The notes: generated by a model from the sequence alone, not told the origin. DNA of 64,000 nucleotides from Actinopolymorpha cephalotaxi (GCF_013408535.1 NZ_JACBZA010000001.1:5788850-5852849); one strand, 5' to 3'. Counted from the stretch's first letter, positions 7,684-16,088 are shown. Made by a program: numbers and translations.

Positions 7684-8040
7684 GCCGAACTCCTTGTTTC
7701 GTGGCGACGCGGGACCGCCCGGTCCCGCCTGCCGGAGAGCCTGGCAGCTCAGGCGCCCGGCCGGCCATCGGTCGTTGGTCGGGGTTCGTCCTACGACCTC
7801 CGGCCTCCGCCCGGTTGGTGCCCACGGACGTGGTTACGTTCCGGCCGTGCCCACCGGCCGACACGCGCGAGTTGGGCACCTGTGCCCCGAAAGGTTGGTA
7901 TCGGTCTGGACGCAATGTCCGGCAGAACTCGCGTGATGCTCGCACGGTCGGCGAGAACTGAGGACAATGGTCGTATCTAATCGCGGCACCCGGTCAGGGA
8001 GCTGGCTGGATGCCCGGTCCTGTGAGGGAAGGGGGATGCC
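7684..8040. other. 357-base intergenic region with upstream hairpin
   Basis: No convincing gene is visible between the divergent starts at 7683 and 8041. A perfect 8-base inverted repeat (GCGGGACC, loop GCCC, GGTCCCGC) lies at 7709-7728, 25 bases upstream of the formylglycine-enzyme-like start, and could be an operator or a leader hairpin. The region just before 8041 contains the ribosome site GGGAAGGGGG. Nothing else stands out. Confidence 0.5.
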
Positions 8041-8196
8041 GTGATCGTTCTCGGCGTCATCCTGCTGATCCTCGGCGCGATCCTCAAGATCTCGATCTTG
8101 TGGACCATCGGGATCATCCTGCTGGTGGTCGGGGTCATCTTCTTGATCCTCGGCCGGATCGGCAAGCCAGTCGGCGGCAGGCGAGTTTGGTGGTAG
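8041..8196 (+). CDS. 51-residue two-helix membrane protein (DUF6131-like)
   Basis: A GTG start at 8041 with a GGGAAGGGGG ribosome site opens a 51-codon gene. Its product is two hydrophobic segments (MIVLGVILLILGAI and IIGIILLVVGVIFLILG-like sequence) joined by a short KISILWTI turn, ending in a conserved basic tail GRIGKPVGGRRVWW. This matches, from memory, the small actinobacterial DUF6131 family (about 50 residues, function unknown). Stop codon and strong hairpin follow directly, supporting a stand-alone transcription unit. Confidence 0.8.
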   Translation: MIVLGVILLILGAILKISILWTIGIILLVVGVIFLILGRIGKPVGGRRVWW

Positions 8197-8236
8197 CTGC
8201 CGGCCGCGGGCGCCCACGGGCGTCCGCGGCTGCCAG
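8197..8236. terminator. strong bidirectional hairpin terminator
   Basis: GCCGCGGGCGCCC at 8203-8215 pairs with GGGCGTCCGCGGC at 8218-8230 (one G-U pair), and flanking CTG/CAG bases extend the stem to about 19 pairs with one mismatch. It sits exactly between the stop of the small membrane protein and the stop of the methyltransferase gene on the opposite strand. Confidence 0.7.
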
Positions 8237-8276
8237 CCTCACCTTCGACTCCTCCGGCTGATTCGCCTGACGGGGC

Positions 8277-9110
8277 TCAGGTTCCGACGCGGCGGGCCTT
8301 CCACACCTCTGCGCTCGGCCACTTCCGCGCCCACTCGTGGTCGACGTAGTCGTAGTCTGTTGTGGCGTTCTCGGGCGCCTGCACCTCGATCAGGTCCTCC
8401 AGCACGAAGCCGGACTCCCTGAGCAGTCGCACCATCGGCCCGTGTGCCAAGTGGAAGTTGACACCACCACCACCACCGCTGGCGCCGTCGGCCCCCTCGG
8501 ACTCGTCCTCCAACCGGCACAGGCCGAACTGCGGGCGCAGCAGGGTAGGACCGGCCGGACCCTCGTCGGGTACGCAGAGGGTGAGCAGGGTGGAGTTGCG
8601 GACGAAGACGAGTTCGCCGCCGGGGCGCAGCAGCCGGGCCGCCTCCGGGATCCAGAGGTACGGATCGCACCAGCCGATCGCGCCGTGCTCGCTGATGGCC
8701 ACGTCGAAACTCGCGTCGGGAAGGTCGACCTTCTCGGCGTTCCCGTGGATCAGCGGGAACTCACACCCGAACTCCCGCTGCATCGCCCTGGCGGTCGCCA
8801 ACTGGCGTTCGGAGTTGTCCACGCCGACGGGACGCGCGCCGGCCCAAGCCGCCCACGCACTGACGTAGGCGGTGCCGCATCCCAGCTCGATCAGGTCCTT
8901 GCCGGCAAGGTCGTCCGGCAAAACCGGCAGGTCCCGTTGCGGAATCCGCCAGAGGCCCCAGTGTGGTTCGGCGGCCCACTGCTCGCGTGCCTTCGCGCCG
9001 TACCACTCGCTGTGCCGGGCGTCCCACAACTGCCGGTTGCGGCGTACGTGCTCGGGAAGGTCCTCGACCGTCGGCTCGCTCGGCTCTTTCACGCGGTCAG
9101 GCTCGTCCAC
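8277..9110 (-). CDS. class I SAM-dependent methyltransferase
   Basis: The 277-residue product has motif I LIELGCGTAYVSAW near residues 73-86, the acidic beta2 end in VGVDNSERQL, DLPDASFDVAISEHGAIGW as the post-II region and LLRPGGELVFVRNS as motif III. The N-terminal segment NRQLWDARHSEWYGAKAR is typical of Methyltransf_11/25 proteins in actinobacteria. Substrate unknown. The GTG start at 9110 lacks a clear ribosome site, so the true start could be a little downstream. galU on the same strand ends 36 bases upstream. Confidence 0.83.
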   Translation of the reverse strand: MDEPDRVKEPSEPTVEDLPEHVRRNRQLWDARHSEWYGAKAREQWAAEPHWGLWRIPQRDLPVLPDDLAGKDLIELGCGTAYVSAWAAWAGARPVGVDNSERQLATARAMQREFGCEFPLIHGNAEKVDLPDASFDVAISEHGAIGWCDPYLWIPEAARLLRPGGELVFVRNSTLLTLCVPDEGPAGPTLLRPQFGLCRLEDESEGADGASGGGGGVNFHLAHGPMVRLLRESGFVLEDLIEVQAPENATTDYDYVDHEWARKWPSAEVWKARRVGT

Positions 9111-9146
9111 CGCGCCGGACCTGTCAAAGGTGTTTCGCCCCGCAGT

Positions 9147-10019
9147 CTACTGCGATCCGCCGGCCAGCTTGCGAAGCTCCGGGCCGTAGTCGGGATGCGC
9201 GAGCGCCGCCGCGAACTGCGCCCGCAGGTAGCCGAGCGGGTTGCCGGTGTCCCACCAGGTGCCGTCGATGACCTGACCGAAGACGGGGTACTCGCGGGCG
9301 TGCTCGTGGATGGCGTGGGAGAGGTAGACCTCGCCGTCGGGGTTGTGCCGGTGGCGGTTGAGCTGGCGCTCGAGCTCGTCCACGATGCCCGGCGTCACGA
9401 CGTACCCGCCGATCGAGGCGAACGCCGACGGCGCCGCGTCCGGCGAGGGTTTCTCGATGATGCCGGAGATGCGCAGCAGCCCCGCACCCAGGTCGTCCTC
9501 CACCACCGGAACGCCGTAGCGCTGGGACTCACTCGGCTCCATCGGCATCAACCCGAGCACGGGCGCTCGGGTGCGTTCGTACGCCGCGACCAACTGCTGC
9601 GCGCGGGGCACGGCGGAGGTGAACACGTCGTCGGCCCACAACACCATGAAGGGCTCGTCACCGACGATGCGGGCGGCGTTCAGCACCGGTGTGCCGTTGC
9701 CGTAGGGGCCGTGCTGGTAGAGGAACGTGATCCGGGCCAGCGACGCGAGCTCCTCCAGCGCCTCGGCGAGGTCGTCCTTGCCGTCGGCGCGCAACCGCAT
9801 GTCGAGGTCCTCGTCCGGCGCGAAGTGCTGCTGGATCAACGCCTTGCGGGCGGAGGTGACGATGATGATGTCGTCGATGCCCGAGGCGACGAGCTCCTCG
9901 ATCGTGTGCTGCAGAACGGGTTTGTCGAGGATCGGCAGCATCTCCTTCGGCAGCGCCTTCGTCAACGGCAACAGCCGGGTTCCCAGCCCCGCGACCGGGA
10001 TGACCGCCTTGCGCACCAT
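9147..10019 (-). CDS. galU: UTP--glucose-1-phosphate uridylyltransferase
   Basis: GalU makes UDP-glucose from UTP and glucose 1-phosphate in the cytoplasm, feeding cell-wall glycans, trehalose and exopolysaccharide. The 290-residue product begins with the nucleotide-binding signature AVIPVAGLGTRLLPLTKALP and PKEMLPILDKP, followed by HTIEELVASGIDDIIIVT, the acidic VLWADDVF metal-binding stretch, and EKPSPD and the VTPGIVDELE region, in the family order and usual length. I start at the ATG at 10019 because GAAAGGG lies seven bases before it; a GTG seven codons upstream is possible. The following minus-strand methyltransferase may share the transcript. Confidence 0.95.
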   Translation of the reverse strand: MVRKAVIPVAGLGTRLLPLTKALPKEMLPILDKPVLQHTIEELVASGIDDIIIVTSARKALIQQHFAPDEDLDMRLRADGKDDLAEALEELASLARITFLYQHGPYGNGTPVLNAARIVGDEPFMVLWADDVFTSAVPRAQQLVAAYERTRAPVLGLMPMEPSESQRYGVPVVEDDLGAGLLRISGIIEKPSPDAAPSAFASIGGYVVTPGIVDELERQLNRHRHNPDGEVYLSHAIHEHAREYPVFGQVIDGTWWDTGNPLGYLRAQFAAALAHPDYGPELRKLAGGSQ

Positions 10020-10126
10020 GTGTTCGCCCTTTCGCCGCACCGCCGGAGAACATTCTCACCAAGCACACCGTCGGAAACGCTACCCGCTGCCGGCGCGGGG
10101 CGCCGCCGTGCGAACAGGTGGGCCAG

Positions 10127-10155
10127 ACCTGGCCCGGGCCGGTCCCGGGCCAGGT
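10127..10155. terminator. perfect 12-base hairpin terminator
   Basis: ACCTGGCCCGGG (10127-10138) and CCCGGGCCAGGT (10144-10155) form a perfect stem with a five-base loop. It lies 12 bases beyond the stop of the metallo-hydrolase gene on the minus strand and before galU on the same strand, so it should end the hydrolase transcript and isolate galU. Confidence 0.7.
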
Positions 10156-10167
10156 CCCGGGCCGGGG

Positions 10168-10866
10168 TCAGGCGGACACGACGCCCGCAGCCGCGCGCAG
10201 CAACAGCGTGGCGTCGCCCACCACCGGGGCGCCGTGGCCGAAACACGCCACGTCGACGTCCAGTTGGACGACCCGCTGGAACGAGGCGACGGCCTGTGCC
10301 CGGTCGACGTTGAACACGCCCAGAATCGGCACGTCCTGGATGCTCGCGACCGCGTCGCCGGTGAACAGCACCCGGTGCCGCGGCAGATGCAGGGCGATGC
10401 TGCCGTCGGTGTGCCCGGGCATCCCGATCACCACGGCGCCCCCACCGATGTCGACGCGGTCGCCGTCGACGAGCTCCCGGTCGACCCGCACCGGCCGAGC
10501 CGCGGGGACGTTCGGCACGACGCGTTCGTAGTAAGGGCGTTCCTCGTCGGTGATCACCGGCGCCGGACCCGCCTGCTCACCCCGGACGACCGGCGCGTCC
10601 AGCTGGTGCGCCATCACGGTCGCGCCGTTCCAGTGCGCGATCTCCGCCGCCGAGCCCACGTGGTCCTCGTGGAAGTGGGTGAGAACGATGTTCTTGATGT
10701 CGCGCCGGTCGTGGCCGAGCCGGTGCACGCCGTCCTCGATGGTCGGCGCCGATCCCGCCACGCCGGTGTCGATCAGGGTGAGCCCGTCGTCGTCCGCCCA
10801 CAGATAGACCTGACCGACCTCGAAGGGGAACATGTGCAGGCCCGGCACCAGCTCGATCGTCTGCAT
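10168..10866 (-). CDS. metallo-beta-lactamase-fold hydrolase
   Basis: The 232-residue product has the MBL signature THFHEDHVG, an upstream strand LTLIDTGVAGSAPTIED, a third metal histidine in GMPGHTDGS and the bridging aspartate in LFTGDAVAS, with a late FGHGAPV histidine. These residues form a binuclear metal site. The family is broad (glyoxalase II-like, lactonases and others), so the substrate is not predictable. I chose the ATG at 10866 before MQTIELVPG; upstream residues in the same frame show no similarity. A perfect hairpin follows the gene. Confidence 0.85.
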   Translation of the reverse strand: MQTIELVPGLHMFPFEVGQVYLWADDDGLTLIDTGVAGSAPTIEDGVHRLGHDRRDIKNIVLTHFHEDHVGSAAEIAHWNGATVMAHQLDAPVVRGEQAGPAPVITDEERPYYERVVPNVPAARPVRVDRELVDGDRVDIGGGAVVIGMPGHTDGSIALHLPRHRVLFTGDAVASIQDVPILGVFNVDRAQAVASFQRVVQLDVDVACFGHGAPVVGDATLLLRAAAGVVSA

Positions 10867-11028
10867 GTCATCGACCCTAAACGGGTCGTACGCCGGGAGT
10901 CTCGCCATTCCGCCCCGTGCCGAACCCCGAAAAGCTGATCGAGTTATGAGCCCCGGCAGGGCAGAATCGGCTCGCGCCCGGTGGACCGCAGATCGCCGGC
11001 GCCGGTCGACGCCGGGAGGACGGACGCC

Positions 11029-11841
11029 ATGCCGGATCAGTACGAGCAGGTCCCGGACACCGAGGTGCTGCAGGACCGTGCCGACCGGCCCGTCGTCCGG
11101 GTGGGCGGCACGGTGCACCGTCCCGTCCAGCCCTGGACCCCCGCGGTCCACGCACTGCTGAACCACCTCGCCGCCGTCGGCTTCCCGTACTCCCCGCGCG
11201 TCCTGGACGTCCTCCCCGCCGCCGGCACCGGCTCCCCCGCGACAGAGGTCGTCACCTACCTCGCGGGCGAGTCGGGTCCGGCCGGCTGGGCGAAGGTCGT
11301 GGACGAGCAGGGACTGCGGGCCGCCGCGCGCCTGCTGCGCGACTACCACCAGGCGGTCGCCGACTGGTCGCCCGCGCAGCCGCCGGCGTGGTCCGGCGGC
11401 CGCACCGGCACCGGCGGGCCGGGCGAGCTCGTCTGCCACAACGACTTCGGTCCGTGGAACATCGTGTGGAACGACGTCACGCCGGTCGGCCTGCTGGACT
11501 GGGAGTACGCCGGACCGGGGCCGGTCATGCAGGACGTGGCGTACGCGCTGGAATACGTCGCACCGTTTCGCGACGACGAGGAGTGCGTGCGCTGGCTCCG
11601 CTATCCCGGGCCGCCCGACCGCCGCCGGCGGCTGGAGATCTTTGCCGCCGAGTACGGCCTGTCCGACACCACCGGGCTGGCGAACGAGGTGATCGCGATC
11701 CAGCGGGCCGGCCTGGATTTCGTTAGGCAACTGGCCGAGGAGGGGCACGAACGCCAGGTCGAGCTGGTCGCGGCAGGCCACCTGACCGAGATCGCGGACC
11801 GGATCCGGTGGAGCGAGGACCACCGCCACCTGTTCGACTGA
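11029..11841 (+). CDS. aminoglycoside phosphotransferase-family protein
   Basis: The 270-residue protein has the APH kinase-like plan: a compact N-lobe, the hinge TEVVTYLAGESGP, the catalytic loop VCHNDFGPWNIVW (the HxDxxxxN-type motif with His-Asn-Asp order) and the metal-binding GLLDWEYAGPGP. The phosphate acceptor is unknown; relatives phosphorylate antibiotics, sugars or choline, so resistance should not be assumed. GGGAGGA at 11014-11020 is a good ribosome site eight bases before the ATG, which decides the start over the longer upstream frame. Confidence 0.83.
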   Translation: MPDQYEQVPDTEVLQDRADRPVVRVGGTVHRPVQPWTPAVHALLNHLAAVGFPYSPRVLDVLPAAGTGSPATEVVTYLAGESGPAGWAKVVDEQGLRAAARLLRDYHQAVADWSPAQPPAWSGGRTGTGGPGELVCHNDFGPWNIVWNDVTPVGLLDWEYAGPGPVMQDVAYALEYVAPFRDDEECVRWLRYPGPPDRRRRLEIFAAEYGLSDTTGLANEVIAIQRAGLDFVRQLAEEGHERQVELVAAGHLTEIADRIRWSEDHRHLFD

Positions 11842-11892
11842 GATTCGGCTTATCCGGCGTCCCACCGGCGCCCGGTCTGCCACCCTGGCAGG

Positions 11893-12777
11893 GTGACCAA
11901 GGCTGCCAGCGGGACCAGCAGCACCGGGTTCGTGTCGCCGTCCCCGGCCGAGATCGCCCGTACGACCTGGGCGGCGGGTGAGTTCCAGCGGATCGCCAAC
12001 CGGATGGTCCCGGTCAGCGAGGACCTGGTGCTGGCCCTGGACGTCCTCCCCGGTGAACGCGTGCTCGACATCGCCGGCGGCACCGGCAACACCGCCCTCG
12101 CCGCCGCCCGCCGGGACGCCCGGGTGACCTGTGTGGACGTCGTACCCGAACTCCTCGACCACGCCCGGCTCCGCGCCGACGTCGAGCTGCTGCCGCTGGA
12201 GACGGTCGAGGTGGACGCCGCGGCGCTGCCGTTCGCCGACGGGGAGTTCGACGTGGTGACGTCGACGTTCGGGCTGATGTTCGTCGCCGACCAGCGGCGG
12301 GCCGCGGCAGAGGCGTTGCGGGTGCTGCGCCCGGGCGGCCGGATCGGCCTGGCCAACTGGACCCCGGACAGCGCGCTCGGCGGCCTGCTCCACCTGGTCG
12401 CGAAGTACGCGCCGCCGCCCGCCGACGCTCCGTCGCCGCTGCGCTGGGGCACCCGCGACGGGCTGGCCCAGCTCCTCGCCCCCTACGCGGACTTCACCGA
12501 GCAACGGCTGGAGCTTCGGTGCGTCGACGTGGCCGCACGCTCGGTCGCCGAGCAGTTCCGGAGATACCGGCAGTGGTTCGGGCCGGTGAAGCTGGCGGTG
12601 GACCAGATGAGCGAGGAGGACGCGCGGTCGTTCGAGGAGGAGTTCGCCGAGCTGTGGGACCGGTTCAACCGCGGCGAGCCGGATGCCGTGGTGGTGCCGT
12701 ACGACTATCTGCAGTTCGTGGCCACCGTCGCCGGCCCCAGGATCGCCGAGCACCCCGACGGGCACGACGGACCCTGA
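11893..12777 (+). CDS. class I SAM-dependent methyltransferase
   Basis: This 294-residue protein has SAM motif I RVLDIAGGTGNTALAAA at about 56-72, VTCVDVVPELLDHAR for the acidic beta2 end, AAALPFADGEFDVVTSTFG and VLRPGGRIGLANW, the classic UbiE/Methyltransf_11 pattern. The long C-terminal part (about 175-290) has helices that would cover the active site. The GTG start at 11893 has only a weak GGCAGG ribosome site. Substrate unknown; neighbours give no pathway. Confidence 0.83.
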   Translation: MTKAASGTSSTGFVSPSPAEIARTTWAAGEFQRIANRMVPVSEDLVLALDVLPGERVLDIAGGTGNTALAAARRDARVTCVDVVPELLDHARLRADVELLPLETVEVDAAALPFADGEFDVVTSTFGLMFVADQRRAAAEALRVLRPGGRIGLANWTPDSALGGLLHLVAKYAPPPADAPSPLRWGTRDGLAQLLAPYADFTEQRLELRCVDVAARSVAEQFRRYRQWFGPVKLAVDQMSEEDARSFEEEFAELWDRFNRGEPDAVVVPYDYLQFVATVAGPRIAEHPDGHDGP

Positions 12778-12890
12778 CGGGCGCCGACGGGCGCCGACGG
12801 CCGCTGACGGACGGGCGTGAGGGATCTCTCCGCACCCGCTCAGCCGCCGCGTTCACGCATGTACACAGGGTGAGGGGTCAAGATGGGCGG

Positions 12891-13562
12891 GTGCGCCCCC
12901 GCGACACCCTCCCGCTCACGCCGCTGCTCCTGGTCGAGGACGACCAGGAGCTCGCCGCGATGCTGGCCGGTCTCCTCACCGAGGAGGGGTACGCCGTCGA
13001 CCTCGCGCCGGACGGCCAGCGCGGACTGCACCGGGCCCTCAGCCGGGAGTACGACGTGATCGTCGTGGACCGCGGCCTGCCCGGCATCGACGGCCTCGAC
13101 CTGTTGGTCCGGCTCCGCAGCAGCGGCGTGGCGACCCCCGCGCTGATCCTGTCCGCGCTGGGCACGCCCGCGGACCGGGTCGAGGGGCTGGACGCGGGCG
13201 CCGAGGACTACCTGGCCAAGCCGTTCGACGTGGCCGAGTTGCTCGCTCGCCTCCGGGCGCTGCGCCGGCGCCACCTCGACCAGGCCCGGCTGCTGCCGGT
13301 CGGGGACGAGATGCTCAACCTGGACACCCGCGAGGTCGGCCGGGCCCAGCTGTCCGAGCGCGAGTGCGACCTGCTGGCCACCCTGGCGTCCCGGCCGGGC
13401 CACGTGTTCAGCCGTACCGAACTCCTCGCCCGGGTCTTCCCCGGCGCCGTGGGCGAGGTCGTCGTGGACACCTACGTCCACTACCTGCGCCGCAAGCTCG
13501 GCCGGGCGATCGTCACCACGGTCCGCGGCCGGGGCTACCGGCTGGGCGAGGGGGCGTCGTGA
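12891..13562 (+). CDS. OmpR/PhoB-type response regulator
   Basis: The 223-residue product has a receiver domain (residues 10-120) with the acidic pair VEDD, phosphoacceptor Asp60 in VIVVDRGLPG, the Ser/Thr in LILSALG and Lys in YLAKPFDVAEL, followed by a winged-helix DNA-binding domain (130-223) with LSERECDLLATLASRPGHVF, and the terminal TTVRGRGYRLG. It should bind DNA when phosphorylated by the kinase encoded next, whose GTG overlaps its TGA by four bases. The start is uncertain: GTG 12891 leaves almost no extra residues before the receiver domain, and the ribosome site is weak. Confidence 0.9.
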   Translation: MRPRDTLPLTPLLLVEDDQELAAMLAGLLTEEGYAVDLAPDGQRGLHRALSREYDVIVVDRGLPGIDGLDLLVRLRSSGVATPALILSALGTPADRVEGLDAGAEDYLAKPFDVAELLARLRALRRRHLDQARLLPVGDEMLNLDTREVGRAQLSERECDLLATLASRPGHVFSRTELLARVFPGAVGEVVVDTYVHYLRRKLGRAIVTTVRGRGYRLGEGAS

Positions 13563-14860
13563 CCGCGTGGGGCAGGGACCGGGACCGGCGGCTGACCGGC
13601 GCCGAGTCGGCGATGTTGCGGCGTACGGCGGTACGCCTCGGCATCCAGGCCGGCCTGATCGTCGCCGCCATCGTCACCGTACTGGTGGGCGTGACCCTCG
13701 CCGTGGTCCTGCACGCCGAGACGGTGGGCACCAGGTCGATGCTGGCCGCCGCGGTCAGCCGGGCGGACGACGACGTGGCCGACGCCCCGGCGAACGTCTG
13801 GCTGGTGAGGCGCGGCCCGCACGGGCAGGACGCCACCGAGGGCCTGCCGGCGGGCGCGGCCGACCCGCGGGCGCTCGCCCGGACCGCCCGCACCGGGGTC
13901 GCGGAGACCCACGAACGCGAGGTCGGCGGCGCGGACTACCTGATCTTCACCATGCGGCGCGGCGACACCATCGTGCAGGGCGTCCTCGACCTCGGCCCGG
14001 TGCACGCCGACCGCAGGCACCTGCTGTACTCCCTGCTCCTGGTCGGCGGGCTCGGGCTGGTGCTGGCCGCCGGGGCGGGCGCCATGCTCGGCGTACGGGC
14101 GGTCCAGCCGCTGGCCAACGCCCTCAGCCTGCAGCGCAGGTTCGTCGCCGACGCCAGCCACGAACTCCGTACGCCGCTCACCCTGCTCACCACCCGGGCG
14201 CAACTGCTGCGCCGGCACCTGCAGCGCGGACACGACCACGAGGCCGCGCTGGCCGATGCCGAGAGCCTGGTGCGCGACAGCGACAACCTCGCCGCCGTCC
14301 TCGAGGACCTCCTGCTCGCCGCCGACCCGCACGCCGCGGGGGCAGCGGAGGAGCTCGACCTGCGGGTACTGGCCGGCGGGGTGGTGGCGGCCGGCACCGA
14401 GGTGGCCGGCGCGCGGGGCGTCACCGTGCGGGCCGAGGGCGGCGGCGACCCGGTGGTCGTACGCGGTGCGCCGGTGGCGCTGCGCCGGGCACTGACGGCC
14501 GTGCTCGACAACGCGGTCCGGCACGCGGAGCAGACCGTCACCGTGACGGTCCACGCGACCGACCGGCAGGCCGTGGTGGAGGTCGCCGACGACGGTCCCG
14601 GACTGGATCCGGGCCTGGCGCCACGGATGTTCGACCGGTTCTCCTCGGCCGGGGGCAGTTCGGCGGACGGGCGGCAGCGGAGGTTCGGCATCGGGCTGGC
14701 GCTGGTCGGCGAGATCGTCGCCCGGCACCACGGCGAGGTCGAGGCGCTGGCGGCTCCGGGCGGGGGCGCCGCGTTCCGGCTCACCTTCCCCCGGTACGTA
14801 CCGGGGATCCCAGCGGTCCCCACGAACCCGAGGGATCCCACCGGCCCGGTCGAGCCCTGA
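13559..14860 (+). CDS. sensor histidine kinase
   Basis: The 433-residue kinase has one TM helix at about 30-52, an extracytoplasmic sensor domain to about 152, a second TM helix at 155-178, a HisKA segment with the phosphoacceptor His201 in ASHELRTPLTLL, and an ATPase domain with the N-box VLDNAVRHA, G1 VADDGPGLDPG and the G2 region FGIGLALVGEI. No HAMP motif is obvious beyond a short linker. It pairs with the overlapping response-regulator gene (GTGA overlap at 13559). The signal is unknown; no target operon is obvious beside it except the DUF2231-like gene that follows. Confidence 0.92.
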   Translation: MTAWGRDRDRRLTGAESAMLRRTAVRLGIQAGLIVAAIVTVLVGVTLAVVLHAETVGTRSMLAAAVSRADDDVADAPANVWLVRRGPHGQDATEGLPAGAADPRALARTARTGVAETHEREVGGADYLIFTMRRGDTIVQGVLDLGPVHADRRHLLYSLLLVGGLGLVLAAGAGAMLGVRAVQPLANALSLQRRFVADASHELRTPLTLLTTRAQLLRRHLQRGHDHEAALADAESLVRDSDNLAAVLEDLLLAADPHAAGAAEELDLRVLAGGVVAAGTEVAGARGVTVRAEGGGDPVVVRGAPVALRRALTAVLDNAVRHAEQTVTVTVHATDRQAVVEVADDGPGLDPGLAPRMFDRFSSAGGSSADGRQRRFGIGLALVGEIVARHHGEVEALAAPGGGAAFRLTFPRYVPGIPAVPTNPRDPTGPVEP

Positions 14861-14911
14861 CGCCCGGGCCTGCCTCCCGGTCTCCCGGCCGCCCCGCTCA
14901 GGACAATTCCG

Positions 14912-14929
14912 GCGTTTCCCAGGAAACGC
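14912..14929. promoter_or_regulatory. perfect 8+8 palindrome after kinase gene
   Basis: GCGTTTCC-CA-GGAAACGC forms a perfect inverted repeat 51 bases after the kinase stop and 145 bases before the DUF2231-like start. A second, weaker GATTCCAAGAAATC-like element follows at about 14949-14961. The short central spacer suits a protein-binding site more than a terminator; the adjacent response regulator is the obvious candidate, but OmpR-type factors normally prefer direct repeats. Confidence 0.35.
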
Positions 14930-15073
14930 ACAGGTGCCCACGAGGCGGATTCCAAGAAATCTCCCAATCAGGGTGGACATGCTGAGATGCGGCCACCCGG
15001 GCCGGCCCGGCGCACCACAGGTGCGCGAGAGGTACGAGAGGTACACCAGCGGCAACTGCCAGGAGGTTCGTCC

Positions 15074-15622
15074 GTGCCCACCTTCCTGAACGGACTCCCC
15101 GTCCACGTCCTGATCGTCCACGCCACCGTGGTGGCGGTGCCGCTCGCGGCGCTGGTCGCGGTGATCGTCGCGCTCGTCCCACGCCTGCGCCGGCGGTACG
15201 GCTGGGTCGCGGTCGCCGTGGCCGCGGTCGCCACCGTCCTCGTACCGATGACCACGTCGGCGGGCGAGGGCCTGGAGGCGCGGATGGAGCACAGCGCCGC
15301 GATCGAGAAGCACGCCGAACTCGCCGACGCGATGATCTGGCTGGTTCTCCCGCTGCTCGTCGCGCTCGCCGCGCTGGTGGCTCTGGACACCTACCGGCTG
15401 CGCAACGCCCGCGCGGAGGGTCCGGGCACGATGACCGCCGAACGCCGCGCGGTCGGCGCGCCGGCGTGGACCCGGTTCGTGAGCATCGCGCTGATCGTGG
15501 TCACCTGCGGGTTCGCGGTGGCGTCGACGGTGCAGATCGTCCGGGTCGGCGACGCGGGTTCGCGGGCCGCCTGGGGCGACGAGCAGTACACCGCCCCCCA
15601 CGGTGGTGGCGACGGCGACTGA
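15074..15622 (+). CDS. DUF2231-like membrane protein
   Basis: GTG 15074 with a textbook AGGAGG site (15061-15066) opens a 182-residue protein. The N-terminal motif FLNGLPVHVLIVHATVVAVP with paired histidines near the start of the first helix is typical of DUF2231 membrane proteins. Four helices are visible (approximately 10-35, 42-62, 88-112, 138-158), with EHSAAIEKHAELAD in the loop before the third, a histidine pattern seen in the family and thought to bind haem or metal. The C-terminus ends in a glycine/aspartate tail. Function unknown. Confidence 0.75.
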   Translation: MPTFLNGLPVHVLIVHATVVAVPLAALVAVIVALVPRLRRRYGWVAVAVAAVATVLVPMTTSAGEGLEARMEHSAAIEKHAELADAMIWLVLPLLVALAALVALDTYRLRNARAEGPGTMTAERRAVGAPAWTRFVSIALIVVTCGFAVASTVQIVRVGDAGSRAAWGDEQYTAPHGGGDGD

Positions 15623-15656
15623 TCAGCAGCCGCGACCGCTCACCGGCCGGCCGCTG

Positions 15657-16088
15657 CTACGACAGGACCGAACGCGGCGTCGCCATCAGCAGCGTGGGCA
15701 CGCCCGGGTCGCCGGTCTCACCCGACCACACCGGCAGGGGGACCCACTCCAGCCCGACCATCCGCGGGCAGTCGCACGGCAGGTCGTGGTCGACGCCGAG
15801 GCGGGGCTCGCCCTCCGCACAGGTCACCGCGAACGCAGACGTCTGTCCGGAGGGGTACGGGAAGTCGTAGAGGTAGCGAACATCGAGGCAGCTCAGACCG
15901 ACCTCCTCGGCCACCTCGCGGCGTACCGCGGCGACAGGGTCCTCGCCCTGGTTCACACCGCCACCAGGGAGCGTCCAGTACTCCTAGCCGTCGTGGCGGC
16001 CGGTTGGCCCGAGTCCGCGTTCACGCACCATGAGTACGGAGTCGTCGCGGACGATGACGGCCGCCACCCGCCGGCGGCGGGGCGTCAC
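15657..16088 (-). pseudogene. NUDIX hydrolase gene interrupted by an in-frame TAG
   Basis: Starting at GTG 16088, which overlaps the peptidase E stop as GTGA, the frame reads RRVAAVIVRDDSVLMVRERG, then GRHDG, an amber TAG (15984-15986), and then EYWTLPGGGVNQGEDPVAAV, REVAEEVG and the rest of a NUDIX domain to 15657. Without the stop it is a normal 143-residue NUDIX protein with an intact Nudix box (G-x5-E-x7-REVAEEVG). The stop lies exactly between the first strand and the LPGG motif, so no truncated product would be active unless translation restarts at an internal GTG. NUDIX enzymes hydrolyse nucleoside diphosphates linked to X; target unknown. A sequence error at this codon is possible. 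Confidence 0.8.

Noticed and set aside
8337-10313. Long plus-strand open frame (658 codons)
   Set aside because: It lies opposite the methyltransferase and galU genes, which have full family motifs; the frame is Arg/Gly-rich shadow coding caused by high GC.
13535-15601. Long minus-strand open frame (688 codons)
   Set aside because: It is antisense to the two-component system and DUF2231-like gene and shows no domain; a GC-content artefact.
15984-15986. In-frame TAG as possible recoding (pyrrolysine)
   Set aside because: No pylT/pylS signal in the window and NUDIX enzymes have no known pyrrolysine; mutation or sequence error is simpler.
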